Positions 25,162-35,735 of a stretch of DNA of 64,000 nucleotides are shown piece by piece. Origin of the DNA: Clostridium kluyveri DSM 555. Its GTDB lineage: Bacteria; Bacillota; Clostridia; Clostridiales; Clostridiaceae. The translations under genes and the position numbers were made by a program. The notes beneath the pieces were generated by a model. That model did no database searches. It saw nothing but the letters and a program-made list of their open reading frames with translations, and was not told the origin of the DNA. Numbering within the stretch: the stretch's first letter is position 1; every line of letters begins with the position of its first letter. The DNA lies in contig NC_009706.1 of assembly GCF_000016505.1 (NCBI RefSeq), positions 3,100,001 through 3,164,000 on the forward strand, read 5' to 3'.

Positions 25162-28100
25162 CTAATCGACAGTTATAGTTCTGCCATCTAAATCATCAGT
25201 AGATGGAGTATAAAGTGTATATCCTGAGTTACCATGTTCTTCACTTCTTATATTAATCTTAGAACTATCACTATTGGCAGAAATAGAAATTTTATCCCCT
25301 TCTTCCAGGGTTCCGTTATTAAACCTGTAAATGATCTTTCTTTGATCTATAGTTATACCAGTAGGTGTCAATTCTTTTCCACTAGTATTATCGGTGAATA
25401 CAAAATCATCATAGTAGGAAGATCTCATATCATCATCAATATCCTGATTAAATACTATGGTAACAGTGTCTGTATTTGAACTCTTAGCAGACCATAATTC
25501 AGGCATAGTTACTGGAGGAACATAAACTTTAGTAGAACCAGATCTTATATTACGTCCTGCCCAATCCAGAGAATTAGTACTATTAATACTAAGTGTAGTA
25601 CTTTCACCTGAATTCTTTATGCCATCAATCTTTTCATTATTTTTAATTCCAGATTTAAATATAAGTATTACATCATTTCCGCTGCAGTACCCACTGTCTG
25701 GAGCATATCCATCTACCCTGAAATCATTTAAGCTGAGAACATCAAGTGGGGCAGATAGAGAAACCTTAACCTTTATATCATTTCCTTCAAAAGTCATCTG
25801 TGCAGTATCTGATACAATTCTTGGTCCATCATTAGAACTAACAGTTATCTCTCCAAGATAAGAGCCAAGGTCTAATGGATTTCCATCCGCATCTTTTACA
25901 TTTTTAACTCCCATTTGAATAACACTAGTCCCACTGCTTCCAGAGCCTATAGTAAAACGAGATGGAAATTCTATAGTTACACTTTTACAATCTAAGCTAG
26001 GACTGACTATTGCACTACTTGGGAGAGTCCTGATATCCCCATTGCCGTCTTTAAATAGATAATTTGATGAATCTTCAAGGGAAGACTCGTCCATAGTCTT
26101 GCTAAAGAACATAGCTATTGCATTGGAGTTATCGCTTCTTCTAACTATTTCAGTAACACTTACTCCCCCACTATCCATTCCTGAGAGGGTAACGCTGTAA
26201 GGATCCATAATATTTGGAGTTGAATTTGTATCAATAATATTTTGTATCTTTAATGTATATTTAGAACCATTTAATGTATTATCATCAAACTTAATATTAA
26301 AAGTCCTGTTACTGTTTCCATCTACAGTTACTGCATATATATCGGTAACTTTATAGGTTATATCAGCACCACTGGAATCAAGTACAGTATAGTTTCCTTT
26401 ATTTACTGCATAGCTTCTTGTTACATCTTTACCAAATTTAATCCTTATGGTTTCTTCATCAAAAATGCTTGCAGAAGTAATGGTAGGCTTATCACTATCT
26501 CCACCTATATAAAGGTTAATATTGGCCTTGTTAATATAATTTCCAAAGGTATCTTCCACATTTGAGCTTATGGTAACTGTATTCTCTCCAGATTCAAGCA
26601 AATCTCCTATCTTTCTAATTTTAACTATAGTATCCTCAGACCCTTTATCAAAAGTCACATAAGTGGAATCAACACTCACTGTATTATCATTTATCTTATA
26701 GTTTGTTGGTTCAAGGGCTGTATCCTGATCCATAGGCCTGTTATATTTTACATAAATGGTATCTACATTGTTGCTAGTTATATTTAGAATTTGGGGATTA
26801 CCAGATACGGCGTTTACTGTAAAATCTTCAGATGTGCTGCTTAAAGGGAAATTAGCCGCATTATCCAATCTAACTCCCGATTCCCCATTTGGCACAGTAA
26901 AAGTATTTTTACCTATAGGAAGAGGAGAATTAAAATAGAACTCTATTCCATCTGCCCACTTTTCATCTGAAGATTGATCCCTAAATTTAGTGTCCGATGT
27001 ATCTAATCCAAAGGCCGTTACACTCTGCCTATTTATCTTAAATGAAGATAAATTGCTGGTAGTCACTCTAATAGGCTGTGAAAATTTAACTACAAGTTTA
27101 TTTCCCCCTACTGCCGTTACAGAATCAAGTGAAGGGGCAGTAACAGATGAAAAAGTGATCTGTTTATCGTACTTTGATATAGTAGTCACTGAATCTTTAG
27201 CATTTATGGAATTTTTTACAGTAAATGTTACACTCTTATTTTGTTTAAATGGATTTGTAAATGTGATCAGGACTGTTCTATTATCCTCCTGCAAAGTAGC
27301 TGTGGCCTTAGTTTCCGCAGTGGAGCCTAAGTAGCCACCGTCAATTTCATAATTTGCAGCTCTTTCTGCCGAATCCTCATCCACATCGGTGTTGAATACA
27401 ACCTTAATCTGGTTAAGTCCATTAGCACTTACAGAGGCAACAGTGGCACTCTCTACACTGCTTCCTGAAGCTGCTGCATTTATATTAGAAATAGTATTTT
27501 CAGAAACAGCGCCTTCTTCTCCTATAAGATTCAAGTCTGTGGTTTCTGTTACTTTATCCCTTATGTAATTTAGAGCATTGGAAGTAGATTCATCATCTTC
27601 TTCTCCAATAATCACCAAAGGTGCAGTATTAATTCCTGCCACAGAAGCAGCAATAAGTGCATCTGCATATCTATCTCCGCTAGCTTCTGCAACATACAGT
27701 TTATCAGCTTTCAGCTCACTATCGTATTGATTTAATATATTTAAATTTGTATCAAATCTATTATCTCCTCCAGATATTCTGGATACAGCTCCTAGTTCAT
27801 TATAAATTTCACTATTTATTAAATTTTCCGTACTGAGTACGGTTACTTCTGAATTATTACTCTTCACAAAATCTACTATGGACTTCATAGTTTCCGTATT
27901 ATTTACACCAAGCAAAAGTATTTGTCCTTTTGCAGCAGCAATAGGTGCCGCAGAAAGAGAATCTGCAAAACCTTCTCCTGAAACCAACATAATGTTACCC
28001 GTATCTACACCGAGCTTTACAAGCTGCTGGGCTACCTTAAGATTAGTTTCATATCTATTTTTTCCACCTAATTCAATTAAATTGTAGCCATCACTTTTAA

Positions 28101-28479
28101 GCTCATCCCTTATGCTTTGTGATATTGAAGCTGTTCCTCCTATTATATATATATTTTCAGGATTTAACTGTTCAAGAGCGGATTTAGCATAGGCATTAAG
28201 AGAATTAGACTTCGTTAAAAGTATAGGTGCTTTTAACTGCTTAGAAATTGCTGTGGAACTAATAGCATCTGCATACCCTTCCCCTGAGGCTAAGACTACA
28301 TCAGTGGAGGTAGTCCAATTTTTTTCTGCAACAACAGCTGCAGTTTCATAACAATCTGCTCCAGACAGTTCTGTAACTTGTCCTACTGCCGCTTTAACTT
28401 TGGTAAAAGGCAGTGAAGCCGAAAGAATTAGGGATACCACTGCTATACTACTTACAGCTTTTATGGTACTTCTATTCAT
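25162..28479 (-). CDS. Large surface protein with three CWB2 repeats and multiple Ig-like domains
   Basis: Encodes 1105 residues. A signal peptide (cleavage near VKA-AV) is followed by three CWB2 repeats (about 35-335: ELSGADCYETAAVVA, LASGEGYADAISS, YIIGGTASISQSI, LGGKNRYETNLKV). About 750 residues of tandem SbsA/Ig-like domains follow, marked by phrases such as IKVVFNTDVDED, LVVKFSQPIRV, IYVKYNRPMDQD and VTIVFNQDIDDD. The plan is that of a wall-anchored S-layer-like or adhesive protein. TAGGAGGTTATAATAT precedes the ATG. It lies beside a shorter CWB2 protein. Confidence 0.88.
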   Translation of the reverse strand: MNRSTIKAVSSIAVVSLILSASLPFTKVKAAVGQVTELSGADCYETAAVVAEKNWTTSTDVVLASGEGYADAISSTAISKQLKAPILLTKSNSLNAYAKSALEQLNPENIYIIGGTASISQSIRDELKSDGYNLIELGGKNRYETNLKVAQQLVKLGVDTGNIMLVSGEGFADSLSAAPIAAAKGQILLLGVNNTETMKSIVDFVKSNNSEVTVLSTENLINSEIYNELGAVSRISGGDNRFDTNLNILNQYDSELKADKLYVAEASGDRYADALIAASVAGINTAPLVIIGEEDDESTSNALNYIRDKVTETTDLNLIGEEGAVSENTISNINAAASGSSVESATVASVSANGLNQIKVVFNTDVDEDSAERAANYEIDGGYLGSTAETKATATLQEDNRTVLITFTNPFKQNKSVTFTVKNSINAKDSVTTISKYDKQITFSSVTAPSLDSVTAVGGNKLVVKFSQPIRVTTSNLSSFKINRQSVTAFGLDTSDTKFRDQSSDEKWADGIEFYFNSPLPIGKNTFTVPNGESGVRLDNAANFPLSSTSEDFTVNAVSGNPQILNITSNNVDTIYVKYNRPMDQDTALEPTNYKINDNTVSVDSTYVTFDKGSEDTIVKIRKIGDLLESGENTVTISSNVEDTFGNYINKANINLYIGGDSDKPTITSASIFDEETIRIKFGKDVTRSYAVNKGNYTVLDSSGADITYKVTDIYAVTVDGNSNRTFNIKFDDNTLNGSKYTLKIQNIIDTNSTPNIMDPYSVTLSGMDSGGVSVTEIVRRSDNSNAIAMFFSKTMDESSLEDSSNYLFKDGNGDIRTLPSSAIVSPSLDCKSVTIEFPSRFTIGSGSSGTSVIQMGVKNVKDADGNPLDLGSYLGEITVSSNDGPRIVSDTAQMTFEGNDIKVKVSLSAPLDVLSLNDFRVDGYAPDSGYCSGNDVILIFKSGIKNNEKIDGIKNSGESTTLSINSTNSLDWAGRNIRSGSTKVYVPPVTMPELWSAKSSNTDTVTIVFNQDIDDDMRSSYYDDFVFTDNTSGKELTPTGITIDQRKIIYRFNNGTLEEGDKISISANSDSSKINIRSEEHGNSGYTLYTPSTDDLDGRTITVD

Positions 28480-28617
28480 ATATTATAACCTCCTATCTTT
28501 TTAGCAATATATGAATATTGTACCATACATACTAAATTTTATATAGATATATGGGGTTAATTGTACATGTAAATTATACCAAGGGCCCAATCTTTTCAGA
28601 TTAAATTTAAAAATTTC

Positions 28618-28660
28618 AATTCATAATACACAATTCACAATTATGATTCACAATTTATTA
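28618..28660. repeat. Dispersed AATTGTG repeat at the 3' end of nifN-B
   Basis: Words CACAATTCACAATTATGATTCACAATTTATTA overlap the stop codon of the nifN-B gene. On the - strand the repeat supplies the last codons (INCES) and stop of that gene. Confidence 0.55.
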
Positions 28661-31313
28661 TTTGTTGCTTTTCCATTTCCGCTGCTGCCCGCACAATACC
28701 CTTATTTATAGGTTCATACATTTCTATAACTTTCAATCCTTTTGCCTCTAACTTTTCCCTTGGTTCAACTCCAATTCTAAGTACAAGAACTCCCTGGCAA
28801 TCTCCTATGGCTCTGACTATTTTTGAAATTTTATCCTCATGTTCGTCACAGTCTACAACCCCTGTACAATATTTATCCACATTTCTTTTTTCTAAAAGTC
28901 TTATGGTTCCAGAATCATAGGAATATATATAAAATTCAGAAGCATGACCGAAATGCTGGTCTATATTAATGCCAGACCTTGAGGACACTGCAAATTTATA
29001 TTTTTTATGATAAAATTCAGCCGCATCTTCATGATTTTTTTCAACTTTTCCAGAACATCCTCCAGAGCACCCTGCAGGAGTTCTAAAATCTATGGAACAA
29101 TCCTCTGCCAGAGTTCCTATGGCATCTGCCCTGCACTGTTTGCAGTGATACATCTGTTTCATATCTACTTCACATTTTTTTCTCATTTCATTTAATTCTG
29201 CATTTGAAACCAGAGGTAAATGCTCAAATCCACTTCCTTGAACAGGTATCATCTGCATTATGTTGGTCATGTATGCACCGCAGTCTTTAACTTTTTTAAC
29301 TACTTCTTTTATATGTGAATCATTTATTCCCTTCAACATAACTATATTGACCTTACACACTACACCCTTTGAGCATAAATATTCAAGTCCTGAAAGTTGA
29401 TTGTTTAAAAGTATTCTTGCACCTTCTTCTCCCTTGTATTTGTGTTCAAGATAATTCACTTCCTTATATATAAGTGCCCCTATTTTTTCATCTACTGCAT
29501 TTATGGTTACAGTAACATGGGATACTCCAAGTTCTATTAGCTGGTTCGCATAAAAAGGAAGCATTAGTCCATTTGTGGACAGGCAAAAAGTTATTTTAGG
29601 ATCTTCTTTTCTTATAAGTTCCAAAGATTTTTTTACTTTGGGGAAATTTGCAAGAGCATCTCCAGGGCCTGCTATCCCTATAACTGTTAAATTTTCTATT
29701 TTACCTTTAACCAGCTTGAACTTTTCAAGTGCCTCCTCTGGGGTTAAAACTCCACTTGTAACTCCCGGTCTGCTTTCATTGGCACAATCATATTTCCTGC
29801 TGCAGTAATTACAGCTTATATTACATTCAGGTGCCACAGGTATATGCATTCTGGCAAATTTATGGGCATTATCTCCAAAACAAGGGTGGGTACAGCTTTT
29901 ATCCTTATTTGATTTTGAATTATCCTCCTTCATATCTAAAATAGGGAGATAATAGTCATTATAAGCTTTTTCCCTGTAACTATTCTGAGTTATTTCCAGC
30001 ATGGCATTTGACACGGCATCTATTAAAAATGAAGAACCATTGTATGCAGTTATCACCTGTCTTTGTCCTCCCACTCTGTCATGGATAGGAAAGCCTGTTC
30101 TTATGAGCTTTACCCCAAGTTTCTTTGCCATTCTCCTTCCATCTGAATTGCCTATCATCAAATTCACATTGAACCTTTTAGCATAACTCTCCATAGTTTC
30201 AAAATCAGTATCATCAAGTACTATTGAATCCTCTTTCTGAGCCTTCAACTCCTCTTTAAGCATTTTCTTCAAAATAGAATTTCTAGAACCTGTACCTGCC
30301 ACTTTCACAAGTATTCCATTTTCCACACAAAGCCTTGCGGTAGAGAGTAAAAGTTCAGGTTCTCCATACAATACCACCCTTGCCTCTCCAGTATATTTAT
30401 GATTATCTATCATGGCATCTAAATATCTTCCTTTTTGAATTATATATTCTTCCGGTATAGCCTTTCCGGTAATTTTTGATACAAGAGAAATAAATTTATT
30501 TGTATTTCTTATACCTACTGGTATACCACATTTATAAAGAGGTACTTTAAATTTATCCCTTAAATACACTCCCGGAGAATCTTCATCCTGTATTGTAAGG
30601 CCCATTTCAATGGTAGCTGCCGCTCCTGCCATTTTCTTTATGTCCTCTATTTTAGTTCCTCCCTTTGGTATCCTCCTGTACTTTTCATTGTGGGAAGAAT
30701 CCAAGGTATTTGATACATCCGGTAAAATAGTATATTCTATTTTGAAATCATCCAGTATTTTTTTTATATTTCTCACATCTCCCGGATTTAAATTGGCACA
30801 TACAATATTTAATTTCCCAGTATTTTCACATTCTTTACATACCTGTTCCACTATTTTTCTTAAAACACTGAAATATCCTTCTGCCTGAGTGTTTCCATAT
30901 CCCGGGGTAGATGCGGTTATTATCTTTATATCCTTCATATTTTCATTTTTTTCCTGTTCTCTGTAGAATTCCTCAACTATTCTATTTATATCTTCCCCTA
31001 TGGTTTCTGCAAGACAGGTAGTAAGTATACCAATAGTGGTTGGATTATACATTTTTATCATATTATTAAGACCTTTTTTCAAATTGTCCGCACCACCATA
31101 TACAGTGCCCTGCTCCGTAAGGGCGGAAGATGCTATATCCACAGGTTCATTATAATGAGTAGCCATATGTCTTCTAATGTAGGTACTGCACCCTTGAGAA
31201 CCATGTAAAATCACCATATTGTTTTCTATTCCCTTAAAGGCCATGACCCCTCCCATAGGCATACACATTTTACACGGATTTATATCTACATTTACCAGTT
31301 TTTTATTACTCAA
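28641..31313 (-). CDS. nifB: NifN-NifB fusion protein (FeMo-cofactor biosynthesis)
   Basis: Encodes 890 residues. The N-terminal part (about 1-445) is NifN-like, with LHGSQGCSTYIRRHMATHYNEP. The middle (about 475-745) is the NifB radical-SAM enzyme, with CNISCNYCSRKYDC as the cluster motif. The C-terminus (about 770-880) is a NifX/NafY-like cofactor-binding domain (DQHFGHASEFYIYSYD). NifB makes the NifB-co precursor and NifN with NifE finishes it. The fusion is known from C. pasteurianum. The start is TTG after AAGGAGATGGTTTAA. It is the last gene of the nif operon, 23 bp after nifE. The final residues come from a dispersed repeat. Confidence 0.95.
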   Translation of the reverse strand: MSNKKLVNVDINPCKMCMPMGGVMAFKGIENNMVILHGSQGCSTYIRRHMATHYNEPVDIASSALTEQGTVYGGADNLKKGLNNMIKMYNPTTIGILTTCLAETIGEDINRIVEEFYREQEKNENMKDIKIITASTPGYGNTQAEGYFSVLRKIVEQVCKECENTGKLNIVCANLNPGDVRNIKKILDDFKIEYTILPDVSNTLDSSHNEKYRRIPKGGTKIEDIKKMAGAAATIEMGLTIQDEDSPGVYLRDKFKVPLYKCGIPVGIRNTNKFISLVSKITGKAIPEEYIIQKGRYLDAMIDNHKYTGEARVVLYGEPELLLSTARLCVENGILVKVAGTGSRNSILKKMLKEELKAQKEDSIVLDDTDFETMESYAKRFNVNLMIGNSDGRRMAKKLGVKLIRTGFPIHDRVGGQRQVITAYNGSSFLIDAVSNAMLEITQNSYREKAYNDYYLPILDMKEDNSKSNKDKSCTHPCFGDNAHKFARMHIPVAPECNISCNYCSRKYDCANESRPGVTSGVLTPEEALEKFKLVKGKIENLTVIGIAGPGDALANFPKVKKSLELIRKEDPKITFCLSTNGLMLPFYANQLIELGVSHVTVTINAVDEKIGALIYKEVNYLEHKYKGEEGARILLNNQLSGLEYLCSKGVVCKVNIVMLKGINDSHIKEVVKKVKDCGAYMTNIMQMIPVQGSGFEHLPLVSNAELNEMRKKCEVDMKQMYHCKQCRADAIGTLAEDCSIDFRTPAGCSGGCSGKVEKNHEDAAEFYHKKYKFAVSSRSGINIDQHFGHASEFYIYSYDSGTIRLLEKRNVDKYCTGVVDCDEHEDKISKIVRAIGDCQGVLVLRIGVEPREKLEAKGLKVIEMYEPINKGIVRAAAEMEKQQIINCES

Positions 31314-31336
31314 TTAAACCATCTCCTTAAAATGTT

Positions 31337-32671
31337 CTATATATAATTCCAAACAGGGCTGTTTATAGTTAAATCTATTTCTTTTGCAAAGTTTACCGCC
31401 CCTTCAAATCCAGCCAGTATATGCTTCCTTTCATGGTTGTGATCACAAAATGCAACTCCCAGTTTATAGGCAAGAGGTCTTTCCTTTACTCCCCCTACAA
31501 GTATATCCGCCCCTTTTTCAACCATAAATTTTTCAAGTTCAGAGGGGTTTGCATCATCTAATATTACAGTGCCTTCCTTTGTAATCTGTTTTAACACTTC
31601 ATAGTCTTCAGGTTTTCCTGTTTGTGTTCCTACCATAACCGTTTCTATTCCCAAATCCCTAAATTGCCTTATGAGAGATATGGCCTTGTAGCCTCCCCCT
31701 ACATATATAGCAGCTTTTTTACCATATAGCCTGCTTCTATAATAATTCATGTCATTTTTTATTTTCTGCTTTTCAAACTTTATAAGTTCCTCTGCTTTTT
31801 TTACAGTTTCCTCATTTCCCATTAGACCTGCAATTTGAATCAGTGAATTTTCACTATCTTCTATACCCACAAAACTGGTCTTTATAAATGGAATTCCATA
31901 GCTCTCTTCCATCTGTTTGGCCATGTATCCCATGGAACCTGCACATTGAACTATATTTAATTTAGCCTGGGGAGCTTTTATTATATCATCGTATCTTCCA
32001 TCACCTGTAATATTGGCTACCACATCTATTCCTATCTTTTTAAGATATCCTGTTACTACCCATACTTCTCCTGCCAGATTAAAATCTCCAAGATAATTGA
32101 TACCGTGAATTTTTTCTACTTTTTTCTTTTCTCCTATAAGCTTCATTATGGCATCACAGGCCGCTCTGTATCCCATAGATTTATTTCCGGAAAACCCCGG
32201 GGATTTTACAGGTATTACTCTCATGGAATGTTTTTTTTCTGCCATTTTACATACTGAATCCACATCATCTCCAATAACTCCCACTATGCAGGTGGCATAT
32301 ACAAAAATAACTTTAGGGTGAAATTCCTTTACAATTTCATCAATGGCCCCTACCAGTTTTTTTTCTCCTCCAAATACTACATCCATTTCACTTAAATCCG
32401 TAGAAAAACTATTTCTAAACAATTCAGAACCACTGGTTAGACTGCCCCTTAAATCCCAGGTATAAGCCGCACATCCTATAGGGCCGTGAATCAAATGAAA
32501 GGCATCTGTTATAGGATTTAAAACTACTCTGGCGCCACAATACACACAAGCCCTTTGACTTACAGCTCCCGATGCACTGTTTTCCTCACATCTCAGCTTC
32601 ATATCTTTATTTTTAATGTTGTAACAGACAAATTCTTTTCTATCCTCTATAATTTCCACCCTGTTTTCCAT
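31337..32671 (-). CDS. nifE: NifE, FeMo-cofactor scaffold subunit
   Basis: Encodes 444 residues, homologous to NifD. The cluster-ligand tract RACVYCGARVVLNPITDAFHLIHGPIGC is intact near the N-terminus, and NIVQCAGSMGYMAKQMEESYGIPFIK contains the second Cys region. NifE pairs with the NifN part of the fusion protein to mature the FeMo-cofactor before transfer to NifDK. TTAGGAGGGGAGCTT precedes the ATG. It lies between nifK and nifN-B in the same direction. Confidence 0.95.
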   Translation of the reverse strand: MENRVEIIEDRKEFVCYNIKNKDMKLRCEENSASGAVSQRACVYCGARVVLNPITDAFHLIHGPIGCAAYTWDLRGSLTSGSELFRNSFSTDLSEMDVVFGGEKKLVGAIDEIVKEFHPKVIFVYATCIVGVIGDDVDSVCKMAEKKHSMRVIPVKSPGFSGNKSMGYRAACDAIMKLIGEKKKVEKIHGINYLGDFNLAGEVWVVTGYLKKIGIDVVANITGDGRYDDIIKAPQAKLNIVQCAGSMGYMAKQMEESYGIPFIKTSFVGIEDSENSLIQIAGLMGNEETVKKAEELIKFEKQKIKNDMNYYRSRLYGKKAAIYVGGGYKAISLIRQFRDLGIETVMVGTQTGKPEDYEVLKQITKEGTVILDDANPSELEKFMVEKGADILVGGVKERPLAYKLGVAFCDHNHERKHILAGFEGAVNFAKEIDLTINSPVWNYI

Positions 32672-32748
32672 AAGCTCCCCTCCTAAAAGTTTTTTATTAA
32701 AGTGAATTCAGGATGTATTCCATCCTGAATTCAGCAAATTTTTGATTC

Positions 32749-34113
32749 TTACAGCACAAGTTCAAAATCTTCTTCCTTACATTCTCTATCCATTTTGTCT
32801 AATATTGCATCACACATCATCTCAATCAATCTCATAGAGCCTCTGTATCCTATTTTAGGATTGTAGTAGTATCCGTATCTATCCAGTACAGGAAATCCTA
32901 ATCTTATAAGAGGAGTATTTTCTGCTCTTGCAATATATTTTGCGTGGGAATTTCCAACTATAAGATCCACAGGTTCATTTTTAATCCACTGATGCATTTC
33001 AAAGAAATCTCCTGAACTTTTGACTTTGGCTCCCTGTACTCCTGCTTTTTCCATCATTCCATTTATAGTCTTTTCAAATTTATCTCCAGGAGTACCTGTA
33101 ACAACATATCTTGGATTCATCCCTAGTGATATTGCAAATTGGGTAAATGGTATTACCGTATCTGGATCCCCTATTATAGCTACTTTTTTACCATGGAAAT
33201 ATTGATGGGTATCCAGCATTAAATCTACCAGCTGACCTCTTTCCTCTTCAATTTCATAAGGTACTTCCCCTCCTGCAAGTTTTACAAGCTTCATCAAAAA
33301 CTCATCTGTGGCATCTATTCCTATTGGTATAGGAAGGGTGTCAAAAGGTACCTTGCATTTTTTTTCAAGCTCTATTGCTGCATCCTGGGAGGAAACGCTT
33401 CCAAAGGCAAAGGTACGCTTGGAATTTCCCGTATCTTTTATTTCTTCGATTTTCGTTCCCCCTTTTGGAAACATCTTAAATCCTTCAGTCATAGGTGAAT
33501 CTACTACCCCACTTGTATCCGGCATTATAATATATGGAATTCCCATAATTTTAAGTATTCTTTTATACTCCCTCATATCCGCAGGACCCACAAATCCCGG
33601 CAATATATTTACCTTTCCATTTTCAACTCCCGTATTTTTAGAGAGGTACGCAACCATGGCTTTAACCATACTTGAAAATCCTGTTATGTGAGAGCCTACA
33701 TAACTTGGGGTATTTGCATGAATTACTATTTTTCCCTCTGGTATTTCCGAACTTGCAATATAGGTAACCAGGTCATCTCCCACTGTTTCTGAAAGACAAG
33801 TGGTATGAACTGCTACAATATCCGGGTTGTATATTGAAAATATATTCTTCATGGCTGTCTTAAAATTAGCGCCTCCTCCAAATACACTGGCACCTTCTGT
33901 AAATGAACTGGTGGTTGCCATTATTGGATCCTTAAAATGTCTTGTAAGCTGCATCCTGTGGTAGGAACAGCACCCTTGAGAGCCGTGACTGTGAGGCATG
34001 CAATTGTGTATACCAAGAGCTGCATACATGGCCCCTATAGGCTGACAGGTTTTAGCCGGGTTTATTCTCAGAGCTTTTCTTTCATATGATTCTTTTGGTG
34101 TTAAATCCAACAT
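32749..34113 (-). CDS. nifK: Nitrogenase MoFe protein beta subunit NifK
   Basis: Encodes 454 residues, the short clostridial form of NifK without the long N-terminal extension found in Azotobacter. P-cluster ligand regions are visible: KTCQPIGAMYAALGIHNCMPHSHGSQGCCSYHR and SSFTEGASVFGG. The start ATG overlaps the stop of nifD (TAATG), so the two are translationally coupled, in line with equal subunit amounts. Confidence 0.96.
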   Translation of the reverse strand: MLDLTPKESYERKALRINPAKTCQPIGAMYAALGIHNCMPHSHGSQGCCSYHRMQLTRHFKDPIMATTSSFTEGASVFGGGANFKTAMKNIFSIYNPDIVAVHTTCLSETVGDDLVTYIASSEIPEGKIVIHANTPSYVGSHITGFSSMVKAMVAYLSKNTGVENGKVNILPGFVGPADMREYKRILKIMGIPYIIMPDTSGVVDSPMTEGFKMFPKGGTKIEEIKDTGNSKRTFAFGSVSSQDAAIELEKKCKVPFDTLPIPIGIDATDEFLMKLVKLAGGEVPYEIEEERGQLVDLMLDTHQYFHGKKVAIIGDPDTVIPFTQFAISLGMNPRYVVTGTPGDKFEKTINGMMEKAGVQGAKVKSSGDFFEMHQWIKNEPVDLIVGNSHAKYIARAENTPLIRLGFPVLDRYGYYYNPKIGYRGSMRLIEMMCDAILDKMDRECKEEDFELVL

Positions 34114-35714
34114 TATTTTTCACCTCCTACTATTTGCCCTTCAAGTAATGGTTCTTTCCTCCAAGGTGGAGTAACATAGCCCCAGGCCGGTGTAAATACT
34201 CCTGCAGCCAAATCCCTTGCAAATACAGCTGCACCTCTAAATCCTGCATAAGGACCAGAGTAATCATAGGAGTGGAGCTGTTTTGAAACTACTCCCATTT
34301 TCTGTATAACATACTTGTCCTTTATTCCAGAGAAAAACATATCAGGCTTTAATAATTTTATAAACTGTTCTGTTTCATGGTGGTTAAGATCATCTACTAC
34401 TATAGCTCCCTCATCCATATCCTTAATCATGCCTCCATAGTACTCAAAAGGTATTTCCTCTTTTAAAGTTTCATATCTTTCAGGCGGTATTATAATGCGG
34501 TATCTTTCTTCATCCTTTTCTACAGTAAGTTCTGGTATATTTCTTGTATCAGCATCCAATTTTATAGTTGGAATAACTTCTCTTCCCTCATAATCATCAC
34601 GGTGTCCAAATTCATATCCTGCGAGTATAGTTTTTATGCCTAAATCCTCCAGTAATTTCTGGTAATGGTGCGCCCTTGAGCCCCCTACAAATAAACATGC
34701 AGTTTTTCCATGAAGTTTGTCTTTGTAAAAACTTATCTCTTCGCTGATTGCTTCCAGTTCCTCTTCTATAACTTCTTCTGTTCTTCTGGTAAGCCCTGGA
34801 TCATTAAAACATTTTGCCATATTTCTAAGTGTTTCAATGGTAGATTCCACCCCTATAAAGTTTACTTTAACCCATGGTATCCCATATCTTATTTCCATCA
34901 TCTCTGCAATATAGTTTATGGATCTGTGGCACTGTACCAGATTCAAGTCGGCTACATAAGATTGTTCCAGTCTGTCGTAGGTACCGTCACCGCTGAACCT
35001 GCCCACTACGTTATATCCTATTTTTTCAAGTACCCTTTCAATTTCCCAGGCATCTCCTCCTATGTTATACTCGCCCAACATGTTTATGGAAAATTTCTTC
35101 TGTTCCAAAGGCTTTTTTCCCCTGCCTACAACACTTTCAAGTATATTGTTATTTGCTATATGGTGGCCTGCGGATTGACTTACTCCTTTATAACCCTCAC
35201 AGTTAAAGGCAAGTACCTGTATACCATATTCCTTGGTTGCTTCCTGGGCAACTGCATTTATATCATCACCTATAAGGCCAACTGGACAGGTAGCATATAT
35301 TCCAACTGCCTTGGGATGGAAAAGGTCCACTGCTTCTTTTATGGCCTGTTTCAATTTTTCCACCCCGCCAAATACTATATCTTTTTCCTGCATGTCCGTA
35401 GAAAAAGTATACTCTAAAAAATTCTGTCCCCCATCTTCGGCTTTAGCCTTATTTCTCCTGGTTGCCCAGGTATAATAGGCACATCCTATAGGTCCGTGGG
35501 TTATATGCACCATATCCTTAACCGGTCCGAGAACAACACCTTTACATCCTGCATAACAGCATCCCCTGTTTGTCATTATGCCAGGTACTGTTCTTACATT
35601 TGCCTGTATAACTGGATTTGGTTCATCATTTGACTTTATCAGTATATGTTTTTTTCTATTTTTAAAAGTTTTAGCCGGATATACTTCCAAAACTTGATCC
35701 AATACCTTTTTCAT
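34113..35714 (-). CDS. nifD: Nitrogenase MoFe protein alpha subunit NifD
   Basis: Encodes 533 residues, the long clostridial type with an insertion of about 50 residues relative to other NifD (around 380-430, EKDEERYRIIIPPERYETLK). P-cluster Cys residues lie in TNRGCCYAGCKGVVLGPV and THGPIGCAYYTW. The FeMo-co Cys is in LNLVQCHRSINYI and the FeMo-co His in LHSYDYSGPYAGFRG. GAAGGGAATGATTTT precedes the ATG. All expected cofactor ligands appear intact, so the enzyme should be a functional Mo-nitrogenase. Confidence 0.97.
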   Translation of the reverse strand: MKKVLDQVLEVYPAKTFKNRKKHILIKSNDEPNPVIQANVRTVPGIMTNRGCCYAGCKGVVLGPVKDMVHITHGPIGCAYYTWATRRNKAKAEDGGQNFLEYTFSTDMQEKDIVFGGVEKLKQAIKEAVDLFHPKAVGIYATCPVGLIGDDINAVAQEATKEYGIQVLAFNCEGYKGVSQSAGHHIANNNILESVVGRGKKPLEQKKFSINMLGEYNIGGDAWEIERVLEKIGYNVVGRFSGDGTYDRLEQSYVADLNLVQCHRSINYIAEMMEIRYGIPWVKVNFIGVESTIETLRNMAKCFNDPGLTRRTEEVIEEELEAISEEISFYKDKLHGKTACLFVGGSRAHHYQKLLEDLGIKTILAGYEFGHRDDYEGREVIPTIKLDADTRNIPELTVEKDEERYRIIIPPERYETLKEEIPFEYYGGMIKDMDEGAIVVDDLNHHETEQFIKLLKPDMFFSGIKDKYVIQKMGVVSKQLHSYDYSGPYAGFRGAAVFARDLAAGVFTPAWGYVTPPWRKEPLLEGQIVGGEK

Positions 35715-35735
35715 AAAATCATTCCCTTCTAAAAA

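Noticed and set aside
34710-35417. + strand open frame of 235 codons inside nifD
   Set aside because: It is a shadow of the nifD coding sequence; composition and lack of ribosome site argue against a gene.
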